Shown here: positions 44,320 through 55,015 of the stretch, piece after piece
How positions within the stretch are numbered: the stretch's first letter is position 1
How the letters are laid out: each line of letters starts with the position of its first letter
From: Bacilli bacterium
GTDB lineage: Bacteria; Bacillota_I; Bacilli_A; RF39; UBA660
Assembly: GCA_017404555.1 (NCBI GenBank)
Contig: JAFRCD010000006.1
Coordinates: forward strand, 113,132-177,131
DNA: 64,000 nt
Direction of reading: 5' to 3'
The notes under the pieces: model-generated
The model's database searches: none
Seen by the model: the letters and a program-made list of their open reading frames with translations, nothing else
What the model was told of the DNA's origin: nothing
Position numbers and translations under genes: made by a program

Positions 44320-46203
44320 ATGAAGAAGATCTTTAATGTATACAACATTGCTTTAATACTTGTAGTAGCACTAGTAGGAGTGTTAACATTCAAAACAACA
44401 GAAGTAAAAGCAGCAGGAACAGTGTCATGGCCAGATGGTAGTACAGCAACAATATCAAGAACAGTAGAGAACGTTTATAATGCTCCTGTAGTGGATTTTA
44501 CTTATAGCGTATCAACAGAAGATTCGTCAATAGTAGCGTTAAAAACCGCTACTTTTGGTGATGGAATGTACACAGTAAATCCAAAGATAAAAAACATGGC
44601 CAATAACGTGAGTTGGTATGATTACGTTTCTTCTGAAGAAGCTGTTTCGGCCTTTAAACGAAGTGAAATTTTGCCAAATGGTTTTGTTCCTGCAGAGGAA
44701 AACACTATATCAGACGAGGATTCGGATTACCCAATCTATATATTCTTCGATGATACTGATGGGACAATATATTATTATAGTGAAGCCAAAGTAGTATATT
44801 TAAATAGTGATCCATCATATATGTTTGCTGGGTGCAGTGGTTTAGCAGACATAAGCGGTTTATCAGGAGTGAATACCTCAAAAGCAACGAATATGGAGGC
44901 AATGTTTAATGGCTGCGCAAAATTAACTAATATCAGTGCCTTAAGCAATTGGGACACCTCAAAAGTAACCCAAACGACGTCTATGTTTGGAGAATGTACT
45001 AGTTTGGCCGATATAAATGGAGCCAGTAATTGGGATACTTCAAGAATGGAAAATATACAAGGCATGTTTTATGGTTGTCCAAAGGCATCAGGCACAATAC
45101 AAATATTAGGAAATCCGTACTATGATAGTATTTTTGCTGAAACAGCCACAGCTGCCGGAGCTCAAATAACAGTTAATTATGGAGCAAATACGCCAATAGA
45201 TAGCATTATTGCAGAGAAATCGTCAGGTTCTCATATAGTAAAAGGGCAACAAGTATCAGCACCTTCAGGAGGAAATTCCCAAAGCGGAGGATCAAGTTCT
45301 AGTTCATCAGAAACAGTATTTGATACTAAGACCATCTCATTTGATGGAACTGAAACAGTAAGTAATAGTTATACAGTAAATAAGAGTACGACAATTAATT
45401 TTGCTAATATGGGACTAAGCTTTAAAAAACCAGGCAATTATGAATTAACTGTGAAAGAGTCTGCTACTAGTAATAGTGCATATCCAGTAGATAATGATAA
45501 TGAATATACAGTAATAGTACAAGTAACTAATGTAACTGATCAAAATGGAACTCCAACAGGAAACTTTAATGCTAAGTTTGTTATTAAAGATGATAATGAT
45601 ACCAAAGTAAGTAACATGCCTTTTAGTGAACCCAAAGATGAGACTAAGTTTGGACATATAGAACTAACTAAAACAGTTAAAGGTATTATGGCTGATAGAA
45701 CTAAAGACTTTAGTTTCAGTGTTCAAGTAGATGATGCTGCAACTAATGCCTGTGCAAATTACTCTTTAGGAGAAAAATATCTAATAAAGGGAACAGGAGT
45801 ACCTGAAGATGGTTCTGAAGTAACTAAGTGTAAGAGTGGTACCAAAGATAGTATTACTCTAAACCATGGAGAAACAGCTACTATAGGACAGTTTACATAT
45901 AACAATAATACCTATGATTCTATTTCTATAGATGATTATTATAAGATAATAGAAAGTGCTGAAAGTGACTATACCACAACCTTTAAGATAAATAGTGGTA
46001 GTACTGCTAGCGGTAGAGATACTGGAAGTAATGCTATAACTCATAGTGGTAATATTGTTACTTTCTATAATCAAAGAGAAGGTTCACCAGTAACAGGAAT
46101 CATCTTAACAATCCTACCTTATTTAATTCTAGTAGGTATAGGTGTTGGAGGAGTACTTTTATTCCAAAATAGAGAGAATATATTAAAAGAAAAGAAGAAT
46201 TAA
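44320..46203 (+). CDS. Cell-wall-anchored BspA-like surface protein 3 (DUF285 repeats, pilin-like domains, SPVTG)
   Basis: This 627-residue protein is closest to the copy at 23701. Signal peptide ending VKA; DUF285-type repeats about 170-260 (NWDTSKVTQTTSMF, NWDTSRMENIQGMF); a Ser/Gly linker (GGNSQSGGSSSSSS) absent from the other two; pilin isopeptide-linkage-like domain; second Ig-like domain with LTKTVKG, HGETATIG, YYKIIE and VTFYNQ; S589-P-V-T-G, membrane segment and Lys-rich tail. It converges on the DUF192 gene, their stops overlapping by three to four bases. Confidence 0.87.
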   Translation: MKKIFNVYNIALILVVALVGVLTFKTTEVKAAGTVSWPDGSTATISRTVENVYNAPVVDFTYSVSTEDSSIVALKTATFGDGMYTVNPKIKNMANNVSWYDYVSSEEAVSAFKRSEILPNGFVPAEENTISDEDSDYPIYIFFDDTDGTIYYYSEAKVVYLNSDPSYMFAGCSGLADISGLSGVNTSKATNMEAMFNGCAKLTNISALSNWDTSKVTQTTSMFGECTSLADINGASNWDTSRMENIQGMFYGCPKASGTIQILGNPYYDSIFAETATAAGAQITVNYGANTPIDSIIAEKSSGSHIVKGQQVSAPSGGNSQSGGSSSSSSETVFDTKTISFDGTETVSNSYTVNKSTTINFANMGLSFKKPGNYELTVKESATSNSAYPVDNDNEYTVIVQVTNVTDQNGTPTGNFNAKFVIKDDNDTKVSNMPFSEPKDETKFGHIELTKTVKGIMADRTKDFSFSVQVDDAATNACANYSLGEKYLIKGTGVPEDGSEVTKCKSGTKDSITLNHGETATIGQFTYNNNTYDSISIDDYYKIIESAESDYTTTFKINSGSTASGRDTGSNAITHSGNIVTFYNQREGSPVTGIILTILPYLILVGIGVGGVLLFQNRENILKEKKN

Positions 46204-46219
46204 TCTCCTTTTCTTTTTA
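46185..46219. terminator. Bidirectional terminator spanning two convergent gene ends
   Basis: AAAAGAAAAG (46185-46194) / CTTTTCTTTT (46208-46217). Both stop codons lie in the loop, so each arm is coding for one gene. Confidence 0.6.
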
Positions 46220-46529
46220 TTTGATCACCAACTTTTAATAATGGTCCTGCTCCTAGAGGTAAGATATAAACATTATAGACTTTTCTTTTGGGAAAAATTA
46301 TTCTTTCAGTAATAGTATTTGGATAAATATATAGTACTTTATCATTTTTATCAGTCATAATAATATCAGTACTTTGACAGAAGAAATAGGTATTTATACC
46401 ATGTTTCTTTTCAAATAAATATCCTTCTTCTTTTAGAGGAGGAAAGAAGAATCTTAAACTTTTAAGTCTTTTTCCAAAGGTATCTAGTTTGTTTATTTTT
46501 ATTTTAAACTTATCTATTTTTATATACAT
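46200..46529 (-). CDS. DUF192 family protein
   Basis: 109 residues. The pattern of an early GKRLKSLRFF block, a hydrophobic strand TYFFCQSTDIIMTDKND and V-Y-N-V-Y-I-L-P-L-G-A-G matches DUF192, a small domain of uncertain function often exported in other bacteria; here no signal peptide is seen. The ATG at 46529 (minus) has AAGGTGA five bases upstream and is preferred over a GTG nine bases earlier. Confidence 0.75.
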   Translation of the reverse strand: MYIKIDKFKIKINKLDTFGKRLKSLRFFFPPLKEEGYLFEKKHGINTYFFCQSTDIIMTDKNDKVLYIYPNTITERIIFPKRKVYNVYILPLGAGPLLKVGDQIKRKGD

Positions 46530-46569
46530 GGCTATCACCTTAATAATATCTTAACATAATCAAAAAAAC

Positions 46570-46598
46570 TTTACAATTTTAAAGAAAAGCTTTATTAT
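46570..46598 (+). promoter_or_regulatory. Promoter of yebC
   Basis: TTTACA (46570-46575), 17 bp, TATTAT (46593-46598). Confidence 0.7.
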
Positions 46599-46620
46599 TT
46601 ATAGAGAAAGGGATGATATT

Positions 46621-47343
46621 ATGAGTGGACATTCAAAATGGGCAACAACTCATCGTAAAAAAGAATTAATTGATGCAGCTAGGGGTAAAGTGTTTCAAAA
46701 ATTAGCAAAAGAAATCTATGTAGCAGCTAAGAGTGGAGCTCCTGATCCTGATCAAAATGCTTCTTTAAGAATGGTTGTAGAAAAAGCCAAGGCTGCTAAT
46801 ATGCCTAAAGATAATATTAAGAAAGCAATTGATAAAGCTAAGAATGCTGGTTCTGGAGAAAATTATGATTCTATTAGATATGAAGGATATGGACATGGTG
46901 GAGTAGCTATTATGGTTGATTGTCTTACTGATAATAAGAATAGAACAGCTTCTTTTGTTCGAAGTGCTTTTTCTAAACATGGTGGTAATTTAGGTACTGA
47001 TGGTTCTGTTAGTTATATCTTTGAGAAGAAGGGTGTTATTGAGGTAGCTAAAAGTTATGATGAAGATGAAGTTACGATGGCTGCTTTAGAAGGTGGAGCT
47101 AGTGATGTAGAAGTACTTGATGAATCATATTACATAACAGTAGAACCAGAAGACTTTATTAAAGTTAAAGAAGCTTTAGAAGAAGCTGGGGTTAAAGAGT
47201 TTTTAACTAGTGAGGTTACATTTGTTCCAAATATGGAAGTAGAACTTAATGAAGAAGGATGCGAAAAGGTTCATAAATTACTTGATGCTTTAGATGAACT
47301 TGATGATGTTAATGATATTTATTGTAATTTAAAAGAAGATTAA
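46621..47343 (+). CDS. yebC: YebC/TACO1-family translation or transcription factor
   Basis: 240 residues starting SGHSKWATTHRKKELIDAARGKVFQKL, with MVVEKAKAANMPKDNIKKAIDKA and the long YEGYGHGGVAIMVDCLTDNKNRT block of the family. Known members aid translation of proline-rich stretches or act in regulation. yebC upstream of ruvAB is a common order. Confidence 0.93.
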   Translation: MSGHSKWATTHRKKELIDAARGKVFQKLAKEIYVAAKSGAPDPDQNASLRMVVEKAKAANMPKDNIKKAIDKAKNAGSGENYDSIRYEGYGHGGVAIMVDCLTDNKNRTASFVRSAFSKHGGNLGTDGSVSYIFEKKGVIEVAKSYDEDEVTMAALEGGASDVEVLDESYYITVEPEDFIKVKEALEEAGVKEFLTSEVTFVPNMEVELNEEGCEKVHKLLDALDELDDVNDIYCNLKED

Positions 47344-47368
47344 CAACTTTATAAGTTGTTATTTTTTT
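47342..47368 (+). terminator. Terminator of yebC
   Basis: AACAACTT (47342-47349) / AAGTTGTT (47353-47360), loop TAT, T run. Confidence 0.8.
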
Positions 47369-47371
47369 ACC

Positions 47372-47400
47372 TTGTAATTAAAACTTATGTTTGATATAAT
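47372..47400 (+). promoter_or_regulatory. Promoter of the ruvA-tgt operon
   Basis: TTGTAA (47372-47377), 17 bp, TATAAT (47395-47400) preceded by TGA. Confidence 0.82.
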
Positions 47401-47450
47401 ATAATTGTTAAAATCAAGTTATTGTGGTATTATGTTGGTAGGTGATTTCA

Positions 47451-48011
47451 ATGTATGAATATATGATTGGTAAAATTGTCGATATTAAAGCAACGGGTAT
47501 TGTTTTAGAGGTAAATAATACTGGTTATTTTATTAATGTAGCATCTCCATATTCTTTTGATTTGGATAAAGAAGAGAAAGTGTATTTATACATTCAAATT
47601 AGAGAAGATGAACATAATTTATTTGGTTTTAAAACACTTGAAGAAAAGGAATTATTCTTGAAATTAATTGGTGTTAAAGGACTAGGTCCAAAAATGGCTT
47701 TACCTATTTTAGCAGTTGGTTCTATTTCGGGAATAGTTGATGCAATTGAAAGGGAGAATATTCTTTATTTGAAGAAGTTTCCTAAAATTGGTGAAAAATT
47801 AGCTAAACAGATTATCTTGGATTTGAAGGGTAAACTTGATTTTGAAGGTACTGATTTAGAAAGTAATCATGAAGGGGGTATTGAATTAGTAGAAGCTTTG
47901 AAAGCGCTTGGTTATAAAGAAAAAGAGATTAAAAACATTATTCCTCAGGTGGATAATAGTTTATCTTTGGAAGAACAAATTAAGGAAGCTTTAAGGCTTT
48001 TATTAAAGTAA
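47451..48011 (+). CDS. ruvA: Holliday junction DNA helicase subunit RuvA
   Basis: 186 residues. OB-fold N-terminus (MIGKIVDIKATGIVLEVNNTGYFI, REDEHNLFGF), two helix-hairpin-helix segments (LIGVKGLGPKMALPIL; LKKFPKIGEKLAKQIILDLKGKL) and a C-terminal RuvB-binding domain (EALKALGYKEKEI). ATG 47451 has AGGTGA upstream. Confidence 0.95.
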   Translation: MYEYMIGKIVDIKATGIVLEVNNTGYFINVASPYSFDLDKEEKVYLYIQIREDEHNLFGFKTLEEKELFLKLIGVKGLGPKMALPILAVGSISGIVDAIERENILYLKKFPKIGEKLAKQIILDLKGKLDFEGTDLESNHEGGIELVEALKALGYKEKEIKNIIPQVDNSLSLEEQIKEALRLLLK

Positions 48012-48013
48012 TT

Positions 48014-48361
48014 ATGAATAAAGTTGTAAGTTTTAAAGAAAAAATGATTGATCAAATGACGGATAAGATTCTATATGATTATAGGTATGAAATCTTTATG
48101 GATAGAGATTATCTAAAACCTTATATTGAAAGTATTTATAGTTTTTTGGAAAGACATCATCAAGTTTATCGCTTTCGTGATGAACTAATTGGTTATTTTG
48201 ATGAGGCTTTAGAGTTTGATAACTATAAAGCAAGATTGAATACTGATAAATTGATAGATAGTTTAGTGGAGAATAGTCCTAGTTATAATGACAATGTAGA
48301 CGGTAAAATATATGTATTAAAGGAGGGGAAGAAAAATGGCCGAGGAAAGAGTAATAACTGA
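48014..48361 (+). CDS. Hypothetical protein between ruvA and ruvB
   Basis: I do not recognise this 115-residue soluble protein, rich in Asp, Tyr and aromatic residues ([19 protein letters not shown]). It starts two bases after ruvA and its end overlaps ruvB by 26 bases, so its expression is tied to the resolvase genes. Its reading frame also carries the ruvB ribosome-binding site AAAGGAGGGG. Confidence 0.75.
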   Translation: MNKVVSFKEKMIDQMTDKILYDYRYEIFMDRDYLKPYIESIYSFLERHHQVYRFRDELIGYFDEALEFDNYKARLNTDKLIDSLVENSPSYNDNVDGKIYVLKEGKKNGRGKSNN

Positions 48362-49358
48362 AAGAGAACTTACTGATGATGAAATAATGGATAATACTAT
48401 TAGACCAGAGACAATAGAGGAGTATGTTGGTCAAGATGAAGTGGTTGATAATTTAAAAGTTTTTATCAAAGCAGCTAAAATGCGTAAAGAAGCTCTTGAT
48501 CATGTACTTTTATATGGCCCTCCAGGACTTGGAAAAACAACACTTGCTTATATTATTGCTCATGAACTTGGTAGTAATATTAAAACTACAAGTGGTCCTA
48601 GTATTGAAAAGTCTGGTGATTTAGCAGCAGTTTTATCTACTCTTGAACCAGGAGACGTTTTGTTTATCGACGAGATACATCGCTTGCCACGTTTTATTGA
48701 AGAAATTTTATATCCAGCTATGGAGGATTTTACTTTAGATATTATTGTTGGTAGTGAAGGTAATACTAGAAATATTAAAATAGATTTACCACCTTTTACT
48801 TTAGTAGGAGCTACTACTAGAGCAGGTGATTTGACTGCTCCTTTAAGAGATCGTTTTGGTATTATTAATAAGCTTAATTATTATAGTGATAAAGAATTAG
48901 AAAAGATTGTTAAAAGAACGGCTAAAGTACTTAATATGAAGATTGCTAGTGATGCTGCCTTAGAACTTGCTAAAAGAAGTAGAGGTACACCTAGAATTGC
49001 CAATCGGTTATTTAAAAGAGTTAGTGATTTTAGCTTGGTTGAAGGTAAAGAGAAAATCGATTTAGAAATTACTAATAAAGCTTTAGAAAGATTAAAAGTA
49101 GATAAATATGGACTTGATGCTACTGATCATCAATTATTACTGGCCATTATTAATAAATTTGGAGGAGGTCCAGTAGGAATTGATGCTATTAGTAATTCAA
49201 TTGGGGAAGAGGTAACTACAATTGAAGATGTTTATGAACCATATCTTTTACAAAAAGGACTTTTAAAAAGAACTAATAGAGGTCGAGTAGTAACAGAAAA
49301 AGCTTATGAAGTATTAAATATCGATCATCAAAAAAATATATTTGAAAATGAGGGATAA
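48336..49358 (+). CDS. ruvB: Holliday junction branch migration ATPase RuvB
   Basis: 340 residues. Walker [10 protein letters not shown], Walker [10 protein letters not shown], sensor 1 [20 protein letters not shown], and a C-terminal winged helix ([33 protein letters not shown]). It drives branch migration with RuvA. AGGAGGGG precedes the ATG. Confidence 0.96.
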   Translation: MAEERVITERELTDDEIMDNTIRPETIEEYVGQDEVVDNLKVFIKAAKMRKEALDHVLLYGPPGLGKTTLAYIIAHELGSNIKTTSGPSIEKSGDLAAVLSTLEPGDVLFIDEIHRLPRFIEEILYPAMEDFTLDIIVGSEGNTRNIKIDLPPFTLVGATTRAGDLTAPLRDRFGIINKLNYYSDKELEKIVKRTAKVLNMKIASDAALELAKRSRGTPRIANRLFKRVSDFSLVEGKEKIDLEITNKALERLKVDKYGLDATDHQLLLAIINKFGGGPVGIDAISNSIGEEVTTIEDVYEPYLLQKGLLKRTNRGRVVTEKAYEVLNIDHQKNIFENEG

Positions 49359-49360
49359 TT

Positions 49361-49908
49361 ATGGAAATGAAGAAAGCTGCTTATGCTTATTTAGCTAGTG
49401 CTATGGATATTGGAATCCATAACTTTGGTGAAAAGGAATGGGAAAAAATATGTGATATATCTGATGAAGTACAAGATTATCAGAAGGAAAAATTTGTTAT
49501 TCCAGAATTCTCTAAGTTGGTTATTGGAACTAGTATTTTAGCTCTTAATGAGAATAAAGAAGAAGTTAATAATTGGAGTGTCCCGGAATTGGAATTGTTT
49601 TCTACTTGTTTTGCCTATGATAAATTTTCGGCTCTTTATAATGGAGAAGAGTTCTCTTTAAAAGAAAAAATGAAAGAGTTTGACAAAGAAGTGTTGCAGG
49701 CTGTTTTACAACAGAAATTAGGGAAAAGAGATGCTATGGAATTTATGTGGAATATTGAAGGACAGCTTTATGAAATAGGAATGGATAAAGAAGATGTATT
49801 GCATTTTATTAATAATAGTAATAAAGAAACAATTAGAGAATTTACCCAAAAAGCTTATCATAAAGATGCCGAGTTTTTAGAAAAGAATCAAGATGAAGTT
49901 GGTAAATT

Positions 49909-49918
<10 letters not shown>
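49361..49918 (+). CDS. Hypothetical protein between ruvB and queA
   Basis: Not recognised. This 185-residue soluble protein is acidic and mostly helical, with no membrane segment or metal motif. It starts two bases after ruvB and overlaps queA by ten bases, so it is translationally coupled to both. Confidence 0.75.
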
Positions 49919-52075
<2,157 letters not shown>

Positions 52076-52077
<2 letters not shown>

Positions 52078-52342
52078 ATATGAAAAAGATGGGACCATTA
52101 TTTGTATTATTATTTATTTTTTCTTCTTGAATATGATCATTAGAATTAATGGCACCCGCTATTTTATATATTGTTTTGGCATTGTTCATAATTGGTTTAA
52201 ATTGTGATACTATTGGTATTGCTTGATTAATGACATTTAAAGTTTTAGAAGTATTAGTAAGCATATTAGACCAATTAATACCTCTTAGAAAACCTCTTAT
52301 TCCAAAACTAGGAGCTGTATAAAGATATGGATTATTAAACAT
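52076..52342 (-). CDS. YqfQ/VrrA-like small protein
   Basis: 88 residues. An aromatic/Gly N-terminus (FNNPYLYTAPSFGIRGFLRG) and a helical NTSKTLNVINQAIPIVSQFKPIMNNAKTIYKI segment resemble YqfQ (VrrA) proteins of sporulating Bacillus. Function unknown. The minus-strand ATG follows GAGGTGGG. The match is by overall pattern only. Confidence 0.55.
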
Positions 52343-52406
52343 ATACCCACCTCACTATAATAATATATGTTTTAATTGGAAAAATGTTTTAAAAAAAATA
52401 TATTTA

Positions 52407-52415
52407 TGTTATAAT
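52407..52415 (+). promoter_or_regulatory. Extended -10 promoter of the GspF-like gene
   Basis: TGT-TATAAT at 52407-52415; the -35 candidate (TTTTAA, 52387-52392) is poor. Confidence 0.5.
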
Positions 52416-52441
52416 AATTAATAGAATAGGAAGGAAGTGGA

Positions 52442-53890
52442 ATGATGAGTATTGTTAGTCAATCGCTAGTTTATATTTATCGCTTTGTAAACTTTATTTT
52501 TACCCTTCCTAAGCATATCTTAAATAAGAGTGAGGATGCAGTTCTTGGAGGTATTGATAAACAAGAATTAAAGAAATCACAGGAAGATTCTAAAGTGCCT
52601 AATACTGAAAAAGAACTTACTGAAATAGATCAGAATTTAAAAGGAATTGGAAAGGATAGAGCAAAAAGAGGGGAAAGAAATCCTGTCTATTCTTTTCGTT
52701 ATGTAATTTTAGCTGATAATGGTAAGAAAGAAAAAGGTATTTTTGAAGCAGAAACTTTAGAAGACGCTACTAACTTTTTAAAAAGAGAAGGATATAATGT
52801 AGTTGACGTTAAACCAAAATCTAAATTTGACATTGATTTTAATTTTAGAAAGACAATTAAAAATGGTGATTTAGCTTTTGCTTTAACACAGTTATCTACT
52901 TATGTTAAAGCTGGAATTCCTTTGGTTGATGGAGTTAGAATATTAGCTAAACAGACGACAAAACCTTTTCTAAAAAGGGCTTTTGAAAGATTAGTTTATG
53001 ATCTTTTAGCAGGTGATGAATTATCTGAGGCTATGGATAATCAAGGAGATAGATTCCCTCGACTTTTAATAAATATGATAAAGACAGCAGAGATGACTGG
53101 AGATTTAACAACTATTCTTGATGATCAAGCAGAATACTATGAGTCAATTGAAAGAACAAGAAAGCAAATGATTAGTGCGATGACATATCCGGCAGTGGTT
53201 TTATTCTTGGCTTTTTGTGTTTTAATCTTTATGTTAGTTTATATTGTTCCAAGATTCGTTGATATGTTTGAAAGCCAGAATGCTGATCTTCCATGGATTA
53301 CTAAAGCTGTTATGGCTGCTAGTACCTTTGTAAAGAGTAATTTTGTATGGTTAATTTTAGGTCTTGTGGGATTTGTTCTGTTATTTAGATATTTATTTAA
53401 GAATGTTACTGCTTTTAGAAAGACTATTCAGACTGGTCTTATGCATTTCCCAGTAGTAAAAAACATTATTATTTATAATGAGGTATATAATTTTACTAAG
53501 ACTTTTGCTTCGCTTTTAAATCATGGTGTTTATATAACAGATAGTATGGAGATTCTTTCTAAAATAACTACTAACGAAGTATATAAAGAAATAATTGGTA
53601 AAACGCTTACTAATTTAGCTCATGGAGATTCTATTTCTTCTTCCTTTAAAGGAGAATGGGCTTTTCCAGTTGTGGCTTATGAAATGTTAGTAACTGGTGA
53701 ATCAACAGGACAGTTGGGATTGATGATGGAGAAAGTGGCAGAACACTTCCAGATGTTGCATAAAAATATTATTGACCAATTGAAAAGTTTAATTGAACCT
53801 TTGATGATTGCGGGACTTGCTGCTATAGTTGGAGTAATTCTTCTTTCAATAGTAGTGCCAATGTTTGATATTTATGGAAAGATCCAATAG
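52442..53890 (+). CDS. Type II secretion/type IV pilus inner-membrane protein (GspF/PilC/ComGB family)
   Basis: 482 residues. An N-terminal 80-residue extension with one hydrophobic segment precedes YSFRYVILADNGKKEKGIFEAETLEDATNFL, the usual first part of PilC-type proteins. Two T2SSF domains follow, with FALTQLSTYVKAGIPLVDGVRIL and FTKTFASLLNHGVYITDSMEIL, and three membrane spans. It forms the platform for pilin assembly. A prepilin peptidase gene follows, but no assembly ATPase or intact pilin gene is in the window. Confidence 0.88.
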   Translation: MMSIVSQSLVYIYRFVNFIFTLPKHILNKSEDAVLGGIDKQELKKSQEDSKVPNTEKELTEIDQNLKGIGKDRAKRGERNPVYSFRYVILADNGKKEKGIFEAETLEDATNFLKREGYNVVDVKPKSKFDIDFNFRKTIKNGDLAFALTQLSTYVKAGIPLVDGVRILAKQTTKPFLKRAFERLVYDLLAGDELSEAMDNQGDRFPRLLINMIKTAEMTGDLTTILDDQAEYYESIERTRKQMISAMTYPAVVLFLAFCVLIFMLVYIVPRFVDMFESQNADLPWITKAVMAASTFVKSNFVWLILGLVGFVLLFRYLFKNVTAFRKTIQTGLMHFPVVKNIIIYNEVYNFTKTFASLLNHGVYITDSMEILSKITTNEVYKEIIGKTLTNLAHGDSISSSFKGEWAFPVVAYEMLVTGESTGQLGLMMEKVAEHFQMLHKNIIDQLKSLIEPLMIAGLAAIVGVILLSIVVPMFDIYGKIQ

Positions 53891-53904
53891 GAGTGAGGGA
53901 TAGT

Positions 53905-54669
53905 ATGTATATAGCTTGTCTTATTATATTCTTTATCTTGGGCTTACATATTGGTTCTTTTTTAGCTGTTATAGCGATTAGAACGCCTAAACATGAAAGT
54001 TTTTTAACAGGGCATAGTAGATGTGATAATTGTAATCATGAATTGAAATTCTTAGAAATGATTCCAGTCTTTTCCTATGTTATTCAAAGAGGTCGTTGTC
54101 GCCATTGTGGAGAAAAGATTTCTTCTTTATTACCAATTGTTGAATTATTAACGGGTTGTTTATTTGCTTTGAGTTTCTATCTTTTTGGTTTTAATTATAA
54201 TTTGTTTATTGCTTTAGGGATAGTAGCTTTATTTATCATTGTTTTAGTAGCTGATATAATATATATGATTATTCCTGATCAAGTACTAGTGTTTTTTTCA
54301 ATATACTTTATTGGTTTACAGTTTTTAAATGTTGGACTTGTACAAACTCTTTATCATATTTTGACAGGTATTTTCCTTTTTGCTTTAATGTATTTAATTA
54401 TGTTGGCAGGAAATAAACTTTTTAAGAAAGAGAGTATGGGAGGAGCCGATATAAAGCTAATGTTTCTCTTTGGACTTTTATTAGATCCATTAATGGGATG
54501 TGTTTCTATCTTTTTAGGTAGTTTTATTGCTTTACCAGTTTCTTTATACTTATTACATTCTAAACATGAACATATTATTCCTTTTGGGCCTTTCTTAACA
54601 TTATCTCTTTTAATTATTTATTTCACAGGTATTAATACTACTGATATTATTAGGTTTTTAGGAGGATAA
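53905..54669 (+). CDS. Prepilin leader peptidase (A24, PilD/ComC family)
   Basis: 254-residue polytopic membrane protein. The N-terminal domain has two Cys pairs (CDNCNHE, CRHCGEK) typical of bifunctional peptidase/N-methylases. The aspartyl protease residues lie in LVADIIYMIIPDQ and the GxGD-type motif MGGADIKLMF. It cleaves prepilin leaders at the membrane. ATG 53905 has GAGGGA five bases upstream; a GTG at 53893 is part of that region. Downstream, AGGAGG leads into a broken gene. Confidence 0.9.
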   Translation: MYIACLIIFFILGLHIGSFLAVIAIRTPKHESFLTGHSRCDNCNHELKFLEMIPVFSYVIQRGRCRHCGEKISSLLPIVELLTGCLFALSFYLFGFNYNLFIALGIVALFIIVLVADIIYMIIPDQVLVFFSIYFIGLQFLNVGLVQTLYHILTGIFLFALMYLIMLAGNKLFKKESMGGADIKLMFLFGLLLDPLMGCVSIFLGSFIALPVSLYLLHSKHEHIIPFGPFLTLSLLIIYFTGINTTDIIRFLGG

Positions 54670-54671
54670 TT

Positions 54672-54955
54672 ATGAAAAAACGAAATAGTTTATTGATAAT
54701 TATACCTGTGTAGAGTATAGTCCGGAAATTCTGGTAATTGGTTCAACTAGAGATAATAACATTATTAATATATACTATAGGAAAATAGATAATAAAAAGA
54801 CTGATACAAAAACAGATGGTAATAAAATAGTATCTGATCGAATAAATAATCCAAAAACAACAACTAGAAATATGTTCTTATATATAATTATTATGATGAT
54901 ATCCATCGTATGCTTCGTATTAGGGATTAAAAATTATAAACAAATAAAGAGTTAA
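54672..54955 (+). pseudogene. Remnant of a surface-protein gene
   Basis: ATG 54672 after a good AGGAGG opens MKKRNSLLIIIPV and stops at codon 14. From 54701, one frame away, 84 codons run to TAA 54953-54955: YTCVEYSPEILVIGSTRDN, a Lys/Thr/Asn-rich linker, then a membrane span (MFLYIIIMMISIVCFVLGI) and a basic end. This looks like a signal-peptide start joined by deletion to the C-terminal end of a repeat-containing surface protein. It follows the prepilin peptidase after two bases. Confidence 0.7.
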
Positions 54956-54970
54956 TAAACTCTTTTTTTT
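54946..54970 (+). terminator. Terminator after the pseudogene
   Basis: AAAGAGTT (54946-54953) / AACTCTTT (54958-54965), loop AATA, T run. Confidence 0.8.
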
Positions 54971-54982
54971 ATCCTTTAATTA

Positions 54983-54991
54983 TGATAAAAT
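54983..54991 (+). promoter_or_regulatory. Extended -10 promoter of dnaB
   Basis: TGA-TAAAAT at 54983-54991; the region 17 bp upstream is only a T run from the terminator. Confidence 0.45.
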
Positions 54992-55015
54992 AGCTTTACA
55001 AAGTCGGGTGATAAT

